Shown piece by piece: positions 1 to 5,284 of a DNA stretch of 5,284 nucleotides. Numbering within the stretch: position 1 is the first letter of the stretch; every line of letters begins with the position of its first letter. A model generated the notes under the pieces. It was not told the DNA's origin and made no database searches. It saw only the letters and a list, made by a program, of their open reading frames with translations. The translations under genes and the position numbers were made by a program. Origin of the DNA: Desulfovibrio sp. (GTDB lineage: Bacteria > Desulfobacterota > Desulfovibrionia > Desulfovibrionales > Desulfovibrionaceae); contig DONZ01000072.1 in assembly GCA_003512875.1 (NCBI GenBank), forward strand, positions 841-6,124. Direction: 5' to 3'.

Positions 1-233
1 CCTATATGGTCTTCGTGCCCATGGGTTAAAACAACTCCCAAGAATTTTTCCTTATTGTTGATTAACGATTCGAATGAGGGAATGACGGCATCGATCCCGT
101 AGTGGCTGTCGTCGGGAAACATAAGTCCGCAGTCCATAAGGAACGTTCCTTCCTGACATTCCCATTTTTGACAGTTCAGACCGATTTCCCCAAGCCCTCC
201 GAGCGGGTGTATGCGCAGAAATTTCTTATTCAT
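1..233 (-). CDS. rnj: Ribonuclease J, N-terminal part (gene runs off the left edge)
   Basis: This is the first 77 codons of a metallo-beta-lactamase-fold ribonuclease of the RNase J family, a 5'-3' exo- and endonuclease acting in mRNA decay and rRNA maturation in the cytoplasm. The translation shows the family's opening motif LGGLGEIG at residues 11-18, a D-C-G turn at 34-36, and the zinc-binding signature T-H-G-H-E-D-H at 70-76, which supplies H71, H73, D75 and H76. The spacing from the start to this signature closely matches B. subtilis RNase J1. The ATG at 231-233 is supported by an AGGAG five bases upstream. The beta-CASP and C-terminal domains lie outside the window, so whether the gene is intact cannot be judged. 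It is transcribed away from pgsA. The exact subtype (J1 or J2) cannot be told from this fragment. Confidence 0.93.
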   Translation of the reverse strand, partial: MNKKFLRIHPLGGLGEIGLNCQKWECQEGTFLMDCGLMFPDDSHYGIDAVIPSFESLINNKEKFLGVVLTHGHEDHI

Positions 234-238
234 GCTTG

Positions 239-243
239 CTCCT
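239..243 (-). promoter_or_regulatory. Ribosome binding site of rnj
   Basis: On the minus strand AGGAG lies five bases before the ATG at 233. It fixes the start of the ribonuclease J gene. Confidence 0.75.
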
Positions 244-250
244 GATGACA

Positions 251-279
251 ACCATACGGTATTTTTCCAAAAAAGACAA
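251..279 (-). promoter_or_regulatory. Candidate sigma70-type promoter for rnj
   Basis: Read on the minus strand, TTGTCT (274-279) and TATGGT (251-256) are separated by 17 bases, each matching four of six consensus positions. Transcription would begin near 244, leaving a leader of about a dozen bases that only just contains the ribosome binding site. That leader is short, and the region is so AT-rich that chance matches are expected, so this is a weak call. Confidence 0.25.
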
Positions 280-344
280 AACTTTTTCTTTTGCATTTTG
301 TGTTTTTTCTCTGAAAAAAGAAAAAAATAGTGCTGTTTTTATTC

Positions 345-373
345 TTGCCATAGTTTTTAATATATGTTAAAAA
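345..373 (+). promoter_or_regulatory. Candidate sigma70-type promoter for the pgsA operon
   Basis: TTGCCA (345-350) matches five of six -35 positions. It is followed after 17 bases by TAAAAA (368-373), which matches four of six -10 positions. Transcription would start near 380, just ahead of the possible pgsA starts. The AT-rich background makes chance matches likely, and other -10 candidates are present, so confidence is low. Confidence 0.3.
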
Positions 374-454
374 AAATAAAATTAATTAGGGTTGATAGTG
401 GGTTTTCCTATGCTTAAACAAAAAAAAGAACTTTTTTATCTTGTTTTGCGTTCT

Positions 455-1009
455 ATGAAAAATCTTAATCTTGCCACAAAGATAACGATTCTTCGTATTA
501 TTATCATTATCCCTGTTTTAATGCTTCTTTCTTTTGCCACAAAACTTACGTGTTTTATTGCGTGTGTGCTCTTTGTCGTTGCGGCGCTAAGCGATTTCAT
601 TGACGGTTATATCGCAAGACGCTACGGGCAGGTGACGAGCCTCGGCAAATTCTTGGACCCGCTGGCTGATAAATTCCTTATTTGCACTGCTCTTATTGAA
701 CTGGCTTCCCTTAATTGGATTCCCTCCTGGACTGTGCATATCATTGTCATCCGCGAACTTGCCGTTACGGGGCTTCGGGCGGTCGCCGCGGATTACGGCA
801 TAGTTTTGGCTGCCGACACGTATGGAAAATGGAAAACGACATTTCAGATTTTGGCTGTTATTCCCCTTATGCTGCATTATCCCTATTTCGGAATGGATTT
901 GCATTTGATAGGCATGGTCTTGTTGTATGCGGCGGTCTTTTTTACCGTGCTTTCCGGATATAATTATTTTTATCAGTTTTGTGTCGATATGCATGGTAAG
1001 GAAGTGTGA
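455..1009 (+). CDS. pgsA: CDP-diacylglycerol--glycerol-3-phosphate 3-phosphatidyltransferase (phosphatidylglycerophosphate synthase)
   Basis: This integral membrane enzyme makes phosphatidylglycerophosphate from CDP-diacylglycerol and glycerol 3-phosphate, the committed step to phosphatidylglycerol and cardiolipin. From the ATG at 455 it has 184 residues, the usual length for the family (E. coli about 182). The CDP-alcohol phosphotransferase signature is complete: D47, D50-G51, A54-R55, G64, D68 and D72, with the standard DG-x2-AR-x8-G-x3-D-x3-D spacing, at the end of a hydrophobic helix. Several further membrane segments follow (about 85-105, 131-148, 152-175). The frame is open further upstream, with possible starts at TTG 392 and ATG 410. 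I prefer 455 because its N-terminus (M-x-N-L-x-x-x-I-T-x-L-R) looks like that of family members. It has no visible ribosome binding site, whereas 410 has a weak GTGGG, so the start is unsettled. It is probably the first gene of the operon that ends at the lipoprotein. Confidence 0.93.
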   Translation: MKNLNLATKITILRIIIIIPVLMLLSFATKLTCFIACVLFVVAALSDFIDGYIARRYGQVTSLGKFLDPLADKFLICTALIELASLNWIPSWTVHIIVIRELAVTGLRAVAADYGIVLAADTYGKWKTTFQILAVIPLMLHYPYFGMDLHLIGMVLLYAAVFFTVLSGYNYFYQFCVDMHGKEV

Positions 1010-1020
1010 GAGCGTATTTT

Positions 1021-1377
1021 ATGAAAAAAACGGTTTCTTTATCTTTTTTTTGGAAAACATTGTTTTTGAGTTTCGCTTTGCTTTTGAACGTGACGCTCGG
1101 CTATCGTTTGCTTTTCAGCGAACAGAGCATTTTTTCATGGCAAGGCGTGCAGGAACATTATGCCGGTATGCAGCAGGAATTGAAAGCCATTCAGCAGAAA
1201 CTCGCCTTTTTGAGCGAAGAAATCAGGCTTTTGCAAAGCGACAGCGGCTATATCGAGCGTGCGGTCCGGGAACGTTTGAATTTTGTGCGCGAAAATGAAA
1301 TTTTATATGTTTTTGAAAAAAAACAATCTGTTCATTCCATTTGGACCGAAACGGAAGATGATTTGCTAAGTGAATAA
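1021..1377 (+). CDS. FtsB/DivIC-like septum formation initiator protein
   Basis: This small bitopic membrane protein (118 residues) has the layout of the FtsB/DivIC family. There is a short basic cytoplasmic start (KK), one membrane helix at about residues 9-32, a coiled coil at about 43-73 rich in Q, E, K and L, and the conserved C-terminal block at about 77-98 (Y-I-E-R-A-V-R-E-R-L-N-F, then E-N-E-I-L-Y). FtsB links FtsL and FtsQ in the divisome and helps activate septal peptidoglycan synthesis; that role here is inferred from the family. The ATG at 1021 is preferred over a GTG at 1006 that overlaps the pgsA stop: GAGAG at 1008-1012 lies eight bases before 1021, and the protein then begins MKK followed by the hydrophobic helix. 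It lies 11 bases after pgsA and is probably co-transcribed with it. A charged tail of about 20 residues follows the conserved block. Confidence 0.85.
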   Translation: MKKTVSLSFFWKTLFLSFALLLNVTLGYRLLFSEQSIFSWQGVQEHYAGMQQELKAIQQKLAFLSEEIRLLQSDSGYIERAVRERLNFVRENEILYVFEKKQSVHSIWTETEDDLLSE

Positions 1378-1401
1378 GTTTGTGCTATAAAGAACTCGAT
1401 G

Positions 1402-1406
1402 AAAGG
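1402..1406 (+). promoter_or_regulatory. Ribosome binding site deciding the TPR protein start
   Basis: AAAGG lies seven bases before the ATG at 1414. The longer frame's ATG at 1399 precedes this site and has only a poor AAAGAA upstream, and the ATG at 1408 is too close to it. The site therefore favours 1414. Confidence 0.55.
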
Positions 1407-1413
1407 TATGAAT

Positions 1414-2910
1414 ATGTCCGCAGATGATAAAACAGTGAAATATGCGAAACTGGAATGGTATAAAGAAGTTGTTTCTTTAGAACCGAATTCAAAGCTGTTT
1501 TTACCACTTGCACGGCTTTTGGCGGAGCTCGGGACTGAAGATAACAATGCGGATTTGATGAATGAGGCGTTTGAGGTTTTGCGCCGCGGTCTTGATATTC
1601 AGCCTGATTTTATGGAAGCCCGCCTTTTTCTTATCGAATTGCTGAATATTTGCGGCTGTAAAGCCCAATGCGGGGCGGAAGTCGCCCGTTTGGCTTCCTT
1701 GTTTTTAAGTTATCCGGATTTTTGGGACGCATGGCGCGAATATGCGATAACGGAAAATGAAAGCTCCGATTTTACTGTCGCCCTTGGTTTCATGAGTGCG
1801 ATTATGCGGAATAAATCCTTGAGTATCGTGCAGGTTTTGGAAGCGGGGCTTAATTCGATAAAAACAAGCGCAAGCCCTGTTTTTTCCGCTGAAACGGTAA
1901 ATGCTGCGAAAAATATCGGAAAAAACGTTTTTGCGAAAACCCCCGGTGTTTCCGGCGTTGAACCCTGCATGCCGCAAAACGAGGCGCAGCAAACCGCACG
2001 GCAAGATGCTGTTTTTGAAAATCAGGAACATGCGGAAGATCCTGCGGATTTGGAAAAATTTTCCGGCAATGAGGAAGATGATACCGCATTCGGAAACGGC
2101 GAAGAAGATGATTTGTCGGTTGTCCTGCCGAAATCACATGTTGACAATTATGTGAATTTTGCGGAACAGCAAGAAGTTTTGCAGGAAAAAACGAAGAGTA
2201 CCAAGGAAACGCTGGCGGAACTCATCAAAGATGCGAATATTACGGTGGAACCTCTTGAAAATTCCCCTTTCAGAACGAAAAGCATGGCGGATTTGCTTGC
2301 GGAACAAGGTGATTACAAGGGCGCATTGGAAATATACCAGGAACTCTTGGCAAGAGGCTACGGCAATAAAGATGAACTGGAAGAACGCATTGCCGATGTG
2401 AAAATGCTCGCTCCCGAACTCAATATTGAAATAGATAAGTCAAAATTGCTCGCCATTGACGATTTAGTGGATACTTCTTTCGGAACTATGGCGAAAAATT
2501 TGTCAACACTGGAAGCGGCAAATGCCGATATGGGCGGTTTTGAAGCCGATACTGCGGAATTGGAAGCAAATGCTGCGGATTTTGCGGAAAATACGGCGGA
2601 AGACACGGAAGCTGCCGAAACGGCGGAAAATCTTTTGACTGAAGAAACAGCCACGGTGGCGGAAAACGGTTTGGATGAAATGCTTTCTTTCGATATGCCT
2701 GCGGACAGTGAAGGCGATGACATGCCGGAATTTGCAGAAATAGAAAACGCCGCCCAAGAAAGCATGCCTCATGATATTGACGAAACAGAGCAGGCGCATT
2801 TTCAGCAGACAGCGCAAAGCGAAGAAAAAGAAGAAAATCCGAAGTCCCGGTCCGATGTTGCCGATTTATTGACAAAACTTGCTGAACGCTTGGAAATCCG
2901 CGCAAAGTAG
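1414..2910 (+). CDS. TPR-repeat protein with long acidic linkers, function unknown
   Basis: This is a predicted cytoplasmic protein of 498 residues from the preferred start (503 from ATG 1399) with no signal peptide or membrane helix. The N-terminal 120 or so residues are helical, with tetratricopeptide-like units (A-x2-L-A-x-L-G and a second helix ending L-x-I-x-P-D-F). A clearer TPR unit is at about 290-330 (A-D-L-L-A-E-Q-G-D-Y, then A-L-E-I-Y-Q-E-L-L). Two acidic low-complexity stretches lie at about 205-236 and 377-476, the latter built mainly of Ala, Glu, Asp and Thr. The last 20 residues are a probable amphipathic helix (V-A-D-L-L-x-K-L-A-E-R-L). TPR repeats bind partner proteins, so a scaffold role is plausible, but no partner or function can be named. 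It follows the FtsB-like gene by 36 bases and precedes the lipoprotein by 9, consistent with one operon. A Cys cluster (C80, C82, C86) sits in the N-terminal part. Confidence 0.8.
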   Translation: MSADDKTVKYAKLEWYKEVVSLEPNSKLFLPLARLLAELGTEDNNADLMNEAFEVLRRGLDIQPDFMEARLFLIELLNICGCKAQCGAEVARLASLFLSYPDFWDAWREYAITENESSDFTVALGFMSAIMRNKSLSIVQVLEAGLNSIKTSASPVFSAETVNAAKNIGKNVFAKTPGVSGVEPCMPQNEAQQTARQDAVFENQEHAEDPADLEKFSGNEEDDTAFGNGEEDDLSVVLPKSHVDNYVNFAEQQEVLQEKTKSTKETLAELIKDANITVEPLENSPFRTKSMADLLAEQGDYKGALEIYQELLARGYGNKDELEERIADVKMLAPELNIEIDKSKLLAIDDLVDTSFGTMAKNLSTLEAANADMGGFEADTAELEANAADFAENTAEDTEAAETAENLLTEETATVAENGLDEMLSFDMPADSEGDDMPEFAEIENAAQESMPHDIDETEQAHFQQTAQSEEKEENPKSRSDVADLLTKLAERLEIRAK

Positions 2911-2913
2911 GAG
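2909..2913 (+). promoter_or_regulatory. Ribosome binding site overlapping the TPR stop, setting a TTG start
   Basis: AGGAG shares bases with the TAG stop of the preceding gene and lies six bases before TTG 2920. It supports a non-ATG start for the lipoprotein and suggests translational coupling to the TPR gene. Confidence 0.75.
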
Positions 2914-2919
2914 AAGATT

Positions 2920-3678
2920 TTGAAAAAAAATATAATTATTTGTCTGTGTGTTCTTTTGGCATGTTCAGCTTGCTCTTCTTTAACGGATTCCAGAACTTTT
3001 AAAGATACGAGAAGATTTTATTATACCCATATAAACAAACCCGCTGTCGTCGATTATACCGTCGCGGAGATTTCACCCATAGACAGCCGCCTGACGCAAA
3101 CCTTTGCGGGTCTTGATAAGGAATTGACAAAATTAGAACGCGAACTTGACAGCATTTTGGATATTGGCAATGCGCAGGCTATTACCGGTTTGTTTTCTAA
3201 ATTCCCGTGGATTTCCCACATTTATGCATTAAGCCCCTATGGAGAAGTTTTAGGCGCTATTCCTTCATATGTTCCGGATTACGCCCAATTCGATTATATT
3301 GCGGAAAAAGAAGTGAAATCCCGTGAAATTTACGCGGACATCAGGGAAAATGCCGTGGGCAATGAAATCGTTTTGCTTCGCCCTTATCTGATGAGCGGAG
3401 AAATTCAAGCATTTTTAGCCGTATCGTTCGACCCTAAATCATTGCTTCCTTATGTCGGTGATCCGTCAAATGTCGTATTTTTAGCGGAAAACACCGTGTT
3501 TTGGGTGGGGAACCATACCTATGAGGATACTCCTTTCGCCTTGGAATGGGAAAAAGAGCTGAAAAGCAGGTCTTATGACATTGTCAGCAACGACAGGTAT
3601 GAAGGGGCGTGGATAGTACGGTATTACGGCGGATTAAGGCTTATTTACGGCATCATAGAAGAAAAAGGACAAGAATAG
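2920..3678 (+). CDS. Putative lipoprotein with a Cache-like sensor region
   Basis: This is a 252-residue exported protein read from a TTG start, chosen for its well-placed AGGAG and because it yields a proper signal sequence. Residues 1-18 are MKK plus a hydrophobic stretch ending in L-L-A-C (C15) and S-A-C (C18), either of which could be the lipidated cysteine. Neither fits the lipobox perfectly. After a charged helical stretch (about 45-85), residues 95-180 read like a Cache/PAS-type extracytoplasmic ligand domain: F-P-W-I-S-H-I-Y-A-L-S-P-Y-G-E-V-L, then R-P-Y-L near 150 and a final strand A-V-S-F-D-P-K-S-L-L. That fold call is by eye and needs a profile search. There is no second membrane helix, kinase or methyl-accepting domain, so any signal must pass through a partner. 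It is probably the last gene before a terminator. The specific function is unknown. Confidence 0.8.
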   Translation: MKKNIIICLCVLLACSACSSLTDSRTFKDTRRFYYTHINKPAVVDYTVAEISPIDSRLTQTFAGLDKELTKLERELDSILDIGNAQAITGLFSKFPWISHIYALSPYGEVLGAIPSYVPDYAQFDYIAEKEVKSREIYADIRENAVGNEIVLLRPYLMSGEIQAFLAVSFDPKSLLPYVGDPSNVVFLAENTVFWVGNHTYEDTPFALEWEKELKSRSYDIVSNDRYEGAWIVRYYGGLRLIYGIIEEKGQE

Positions 3679-3685
3679 CATATGG

Positions 3686-3712
3686 AAAAAGTCCGGAGCC
3701 GGACTTTTTTAT
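3686..3712 (+). terminator. Rho-independent terminator between the lipoprotein gene and fbp
   Basis: AAAAAGTCCGG (3686-3696) and CCGGACTTTTT (3699-3709) are perfect inverted repeats around a 2-base centre. As RNA this gives a stem of about 10 pairs with a GAGC loop and a GC-rich top, followed by T-rich sequence to 3713. It begins 8 bases after the lipoprotein stop and ends about where the fbp ribosome binding site begins. It should end the pgsA-to-lipoprotein transcript, or act as an attenuator if transcription continues into fbp. Confidence 0.88.
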
Positions 3713-3713
3713 T

Positions 3714-3717
3714 GAGG
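3714..3717 (+). promoter_or_regulatory. Ribosome binding site of fbp
   Basis: GAGG lies six bases before ATG 3724. It shows that fbp starts there and not at the upstream in-frame ATG 3682, which lies just before the terminator stem. Confidence 0.7.
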
Positions 3718-3723
3718 TTTGAC

Positions 3724-4698
3724 ATGGCAGAAATCAGTGTTATCGAGCATATCCATTCCATGCAATTGAAGTGGTCGCCCACCGCTACCGGACAATTCAC
3801 TTCCCTTTTGCATGATTTGATCTTATCCGCCAAAATCATTTCCAGAAGCGTCACAAAAGCGGGACTTGTGGATATTTTGGGCGGAACGGGAAATATCAAT
3901 ATCCAAGGCGAACAAGTGCAAAAGCTTGATGATTTTGCAAACAGCGTGATGATTTACCGCATGAAAAACTGCGGAGTGGTTTGCGCTTTGGGTTCGGAGG
4001 AAGAGGAAGAACTTGTCATCATTGACAATGCGGGAGAACGCGGAAATTATGTGATTTTTTTCGACCCGCTCGACGGTTCTTCCAATATTGAAGCGAATGT
4101 GAGCATCGGCACTATTTTTTCCATTTACCGTGTCGACGATAACACAGCCTTGACAAAAGAAAACATTTTACGGAAAGGCAGCGAACAGGTTGCGGCAGGG
4201 TATTTTCTGTACGGACCTTCAACCATGCTTGTTTATTCCACAGGGCATGGGGTTTATGGCTTTACGCTTGACCCCAGTGTCGGGGAATTTTTACTTTCCC
4301 ATGAAAATATTAAAATTCCCGAAACGGGCAAATACTATTCTGTCAATGCCGCCAATTATGACAAATGGGCGAAAGAGGACCAAAAAGCGGTGGATATGTT
4401 CACGCATGGCGGGTATTCCCTGCGTTATGTCGGTTCATTGGTCGCGGATTTTCACAGAACGCTGCTGTACGGCGGAATTTACAGTTACCCTGCTGACATG
4501 AAAAATAAAAACGGAAAACTTCGTTTGCTTTACGAAGCAAACCCTCTTTCTTTTTTAATGGAGCAGGCAGGCGGACTTGCCGTAAACGGGCAAGGAAACC
4601 GCATTCTTGAAACCATGCCTGAACACGTGCATATGCGGACACCGTTTATTTTCGGTTCCGTCAGGGAAGTCGAGAAGTACAGAAGCGCTTTTGGCTAG
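3724..4698 (+). CDS. fbp: Fructose-1,6-bisphosphatase, class I
   Basis: This cytoplasmic Mg-dependent enzyme hydrolyses fructose 1,6-bisphosphate to fructose 6-phosphate and phosphate in gluconeogenesis. From ATG 3724 it has 324 residues, close to the usual length of about 330, and it reads collinearly with E. coli Fbp. Metal and catalytic residues are present: D69 in QKLD, the acidic run S-E-E-E-E-E (91-96), D114 and D117 in F-D-P-L-D-G-S-S-N, and E271 in L-L-Y-E-A-N-P. Substrate-binding residues are also seen: R234-Y235 in [13 protein letters not shown]255, and K265 and R267 in G-K-L-R. The AMP-site region keeps T22, T26, Y109 and R136, but has Q24 where mammalian enzymes have Glu29 and N108 where they have Lys112. 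The gene is separated from the lipoprotein by a terminator and is followed 8 bases later by tsaD, so these two are probably co-transcribed. Function is secure. Allosteric behaviour is not. Confidence 0.97.
   Translation: MAEISVIEHIHSMQLKWSPTATGQFTSLLHDLILSAKIISRSVTKAGLVDILGGTGNINIQGEQVQKLDDFANSVMIYRMKNCGVVCALGSEEEEELVIIDNAGERGNYVIFFDPLDGSSNIEANVSIGTIFSIYRVDDNTALTKENILRKGSEQVAAGYFLYGPSTMLVYSTGHGVYGFTLDPSVGEFLLSHENIKIPETGKYYSVNAANYDKWAKEDQKAVDMFTHGGYSLRYVGSLVADFHRTLLYGGIYSYPADMKNKNGKLRLLYEANPLSFLMEQAGGLAVNGQGNRILETMPEHVHMRTPFIFGSVREVEKYRSAFG
4523..4542 (+). repeat. Perfect inverted repeat (hairpin) inside fbp
   Basis: GTTTGCTT and AAGCAAAC form an 8-base-pair stem with a TACG loop. A pyrimidine-rich stretch with a run of six T follows at 4545-4556. 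It lies in the codons for the conserved R-L-L-Y-E-A-N-P block, so it may be a by-product of coding. Confidence 0.5.
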
Positions 4699-4706
4699 AG
4701 GGACTT

Positions 4707-5284
4707 ATGCTTGTTTTGGGAATAGAAACTTCCTGTGACGATACGGGGTTGGCACTGGTTGACGAAAACGGACTTGTGGCTTCCGTTATGGCGTCGCAGG
4801 TTCCCATTCATGCGCTTTTTGGCGGTGTTGTTCCTGAACTTGCTTCAAGAGAACATGCGCGGCTTATCGGTCCGCTTTTTGACAGACTTTTGCAGGAAAG
4901 CGGAAAAAGCCTGCAGCATATCGACAGGATTGCCGTGACGCGCGGTCCCGGGCTTTTGGGCAGTCTGCTTGTCGGGGTTTCTTTTGCTAAAACCCTTTCT
5001 TTGGCGGCTGACATTCCTCTTATCGGCATCAATCATCTGCATGCCCATTTATTGGCGGCAGGGTTGGAGAACGAAATACCATTCCCCGCTCTCGGTGTTC
5101 TCGTATCCGGGGGGCATACGCACTTGATACGGATGGACAGCCCGGTTGACATGCATGTGCTTGGAAAAACCCTTGATGACGCGGCAGGGGAAGCGTGCGA
5201 CAAGTTCGGGAAAATGCTTGGTTTGCCGTATCCCGGCGGCATGTATCTTGATAAATTGGGACAGCTTGGCGACGTTGATAAACA
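4707..5284 (+). CDS. tsaD: tRNA N6-threonylcarbamoyladenosine transferase TsaD, N-terminal part (runs off the right edge)
   Basis: This is the first 192 codons of the Kae1/TsaD/Gcp family. With TsaB and TsaE, the protein transfers threonylcarbamoyl onto A37 of tRNAs reading ANN codons, and the gene is near-universal. The ASKHA-fold motifs appear in order: G-I-E-T-S-C-D-D-T at 5-13, [12 protein letters not shown] at about 39-50, the [11 protein letters not shown] loop at 80-90, metal ligands H110 and H114 in N-H-L-H-A-H, then S-G-G-H-T-H-L and [11 protein letters not shown]. The spacing matches E. coli TsaD within a residue. GAGGG (4698-4702), overlapping the fbp stop, lies four bases before the ATG. 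The third metal ligand, an Asp near residue 300 in E. coli, is beyond the window. Confidence 0.96.
   Translation, partial: MLVLGIETSCDDTGLALVDENGLVASVMASQVPIHALFGGVVPELASREHARLIGPLFDRLLQESGKSLQHIDRIAVTRGPGLLGSLLVGVSFAKTLSLAADIPLIGINHLHAHLLAAGLENEIPFPALGVLVSGGHTHLIRMDSPVDMHVLGKTLDDAAGEACDKFGKMLGLPYPGGMYLDKLGQLGDVDK

Larger units (their letters stand above)
234..454. other. AT-rich divergent intergenic region between rnj and pgsA
   Basis: About 220 bases separate the two divergently read genes if pgsA starts at 455. The central part (about 265-390) is dominated by runs of A and T, which typically give intrinsic bending or act as UP elements. It includes a perfect AT inverted repeat, TTTTTTC at 303-309 and GAAAAAA at 313-319, around a 3-base centre. 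No RNA gene or riboswitch-like structure is apparent. Both transcription units most likely start here. Confidence 0.6.

Noticed and set aside
303..319. AT palindrome as a Rho-independent terminator
   Set aside because: The stem is almost entirely A-T pairs and lies between two divergent genes, where no transcript is expected to end.
587..994. Minus-strand 135-codon frame opposite pgsA
   Set aside because: The translation has no family resemblance, and the plus-strand frame carries the full PgsA signature.
1006..1020. GTG start at 1006 for the FtsB-like protein, overlapping the pgsA stop
   Set aside because: The AAGGAA upstream is too close to it, and ATG 1021 gives a typical MKK N-terminus with GAGAG at good spacing.
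927..1298. Plus-strand 123-codon frame overlapping pgsA and the FtsB-like gene
   Set aside because: It overlaps two recognisable proteins in another frame and looks like a frame shadow with a Phe/Arg-rich composition.
2358..2765. Long open frame on the minus strand opposite the TPR protein, plus two overlapping minus frames at 2486-2905 and 2503-2817
   Set aside because: They mirror the Ala/Glu-rich codons of the TPR gene, giving Ser/Ala-rich or Arg/Phe/His-rich translations with no recognisable domain or ribosome binding site.
4735..4938. Short plus- and minus-strand frames inside tsaD (including 4808-5032, 4845-5048 and 5033-5242)
   Set aside because: They are shadows of the clear TsaD frame, with no supporting motifs.
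1..5284. A novel defence, mobile or biosynthetic system
   Set aside because: All recognisable genes are housekeeping genes, base use looks uniform, and there are no transposase, integrase, CRISPR-like repeat or toxin/antitoxin patterns. The only unknowns are the TPR protein and the lipoprotein.

Overview
The window holds ordinary bacterial core genes. At the left edge is the 5' part of a minus-strand ribonuclease J gene. Diverging from it is a plus-strand run: pgsA, an FtsB/DivIC-like septum protein, a large acidic TPR protein, a small lipoprotein with a Cache-like sensor region, a class I fructose-1,6-bisphosphatase (fbp) and tsaD, which is cut by the right edge. I see no mobile element, CRISPR array, rRNA, tRNA, phage gene or toxin/defence system.

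The organism is a Gram-negative-type bacterium: FBPase is of the E. coli class I type, there is an FtsB-like protein, and there is a lipoprotein signal. The presence of RNase J together with these suggests a deltaproteobacterium, possibly a lower-GC relative of Desulfovibrio. That placement is an inference from gene content and remembered family resemblance. The sequence has no taxonomic marker that proves it. Base use is moderately AT-rich, with many A/T-ending codons and A-tracts, and it looks even across the window, so nothing suggests recent transfer.

Layout: 1-233 rnj (minus, partial). 234-454 is an AT-rich divergent control region. 455-1009 is pgsA (phosphatidylglycerophosphate synthase). 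1021-1377 is the FtsB-like gene. 1414-2910 is the TPR protein. 2920-3678 is the lipoprotein. 3686-3712 is a strong Rho-independent terminator. 3724-4698 is fbp. 4707-5284 is tsaD (partial). The four genes from pgsA to the lipoprotein are closely packed and probably form one operon. It combines phospholipid synthesis, division and two envelope- or scaffold-type proteins of unknown job, and it ends at the terminator. The genes fbp and tsaD are 8 bases apart and probably share a second transcript.

The points most worth a second look are the terminator squeezed between the lipoprotein and fbp with no visible room for a promoter, the two uncharacterised genes beside the FtsB-like gene, and several start codons that differ from the longest reading frame. 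I did not find a convincing undescribed system.
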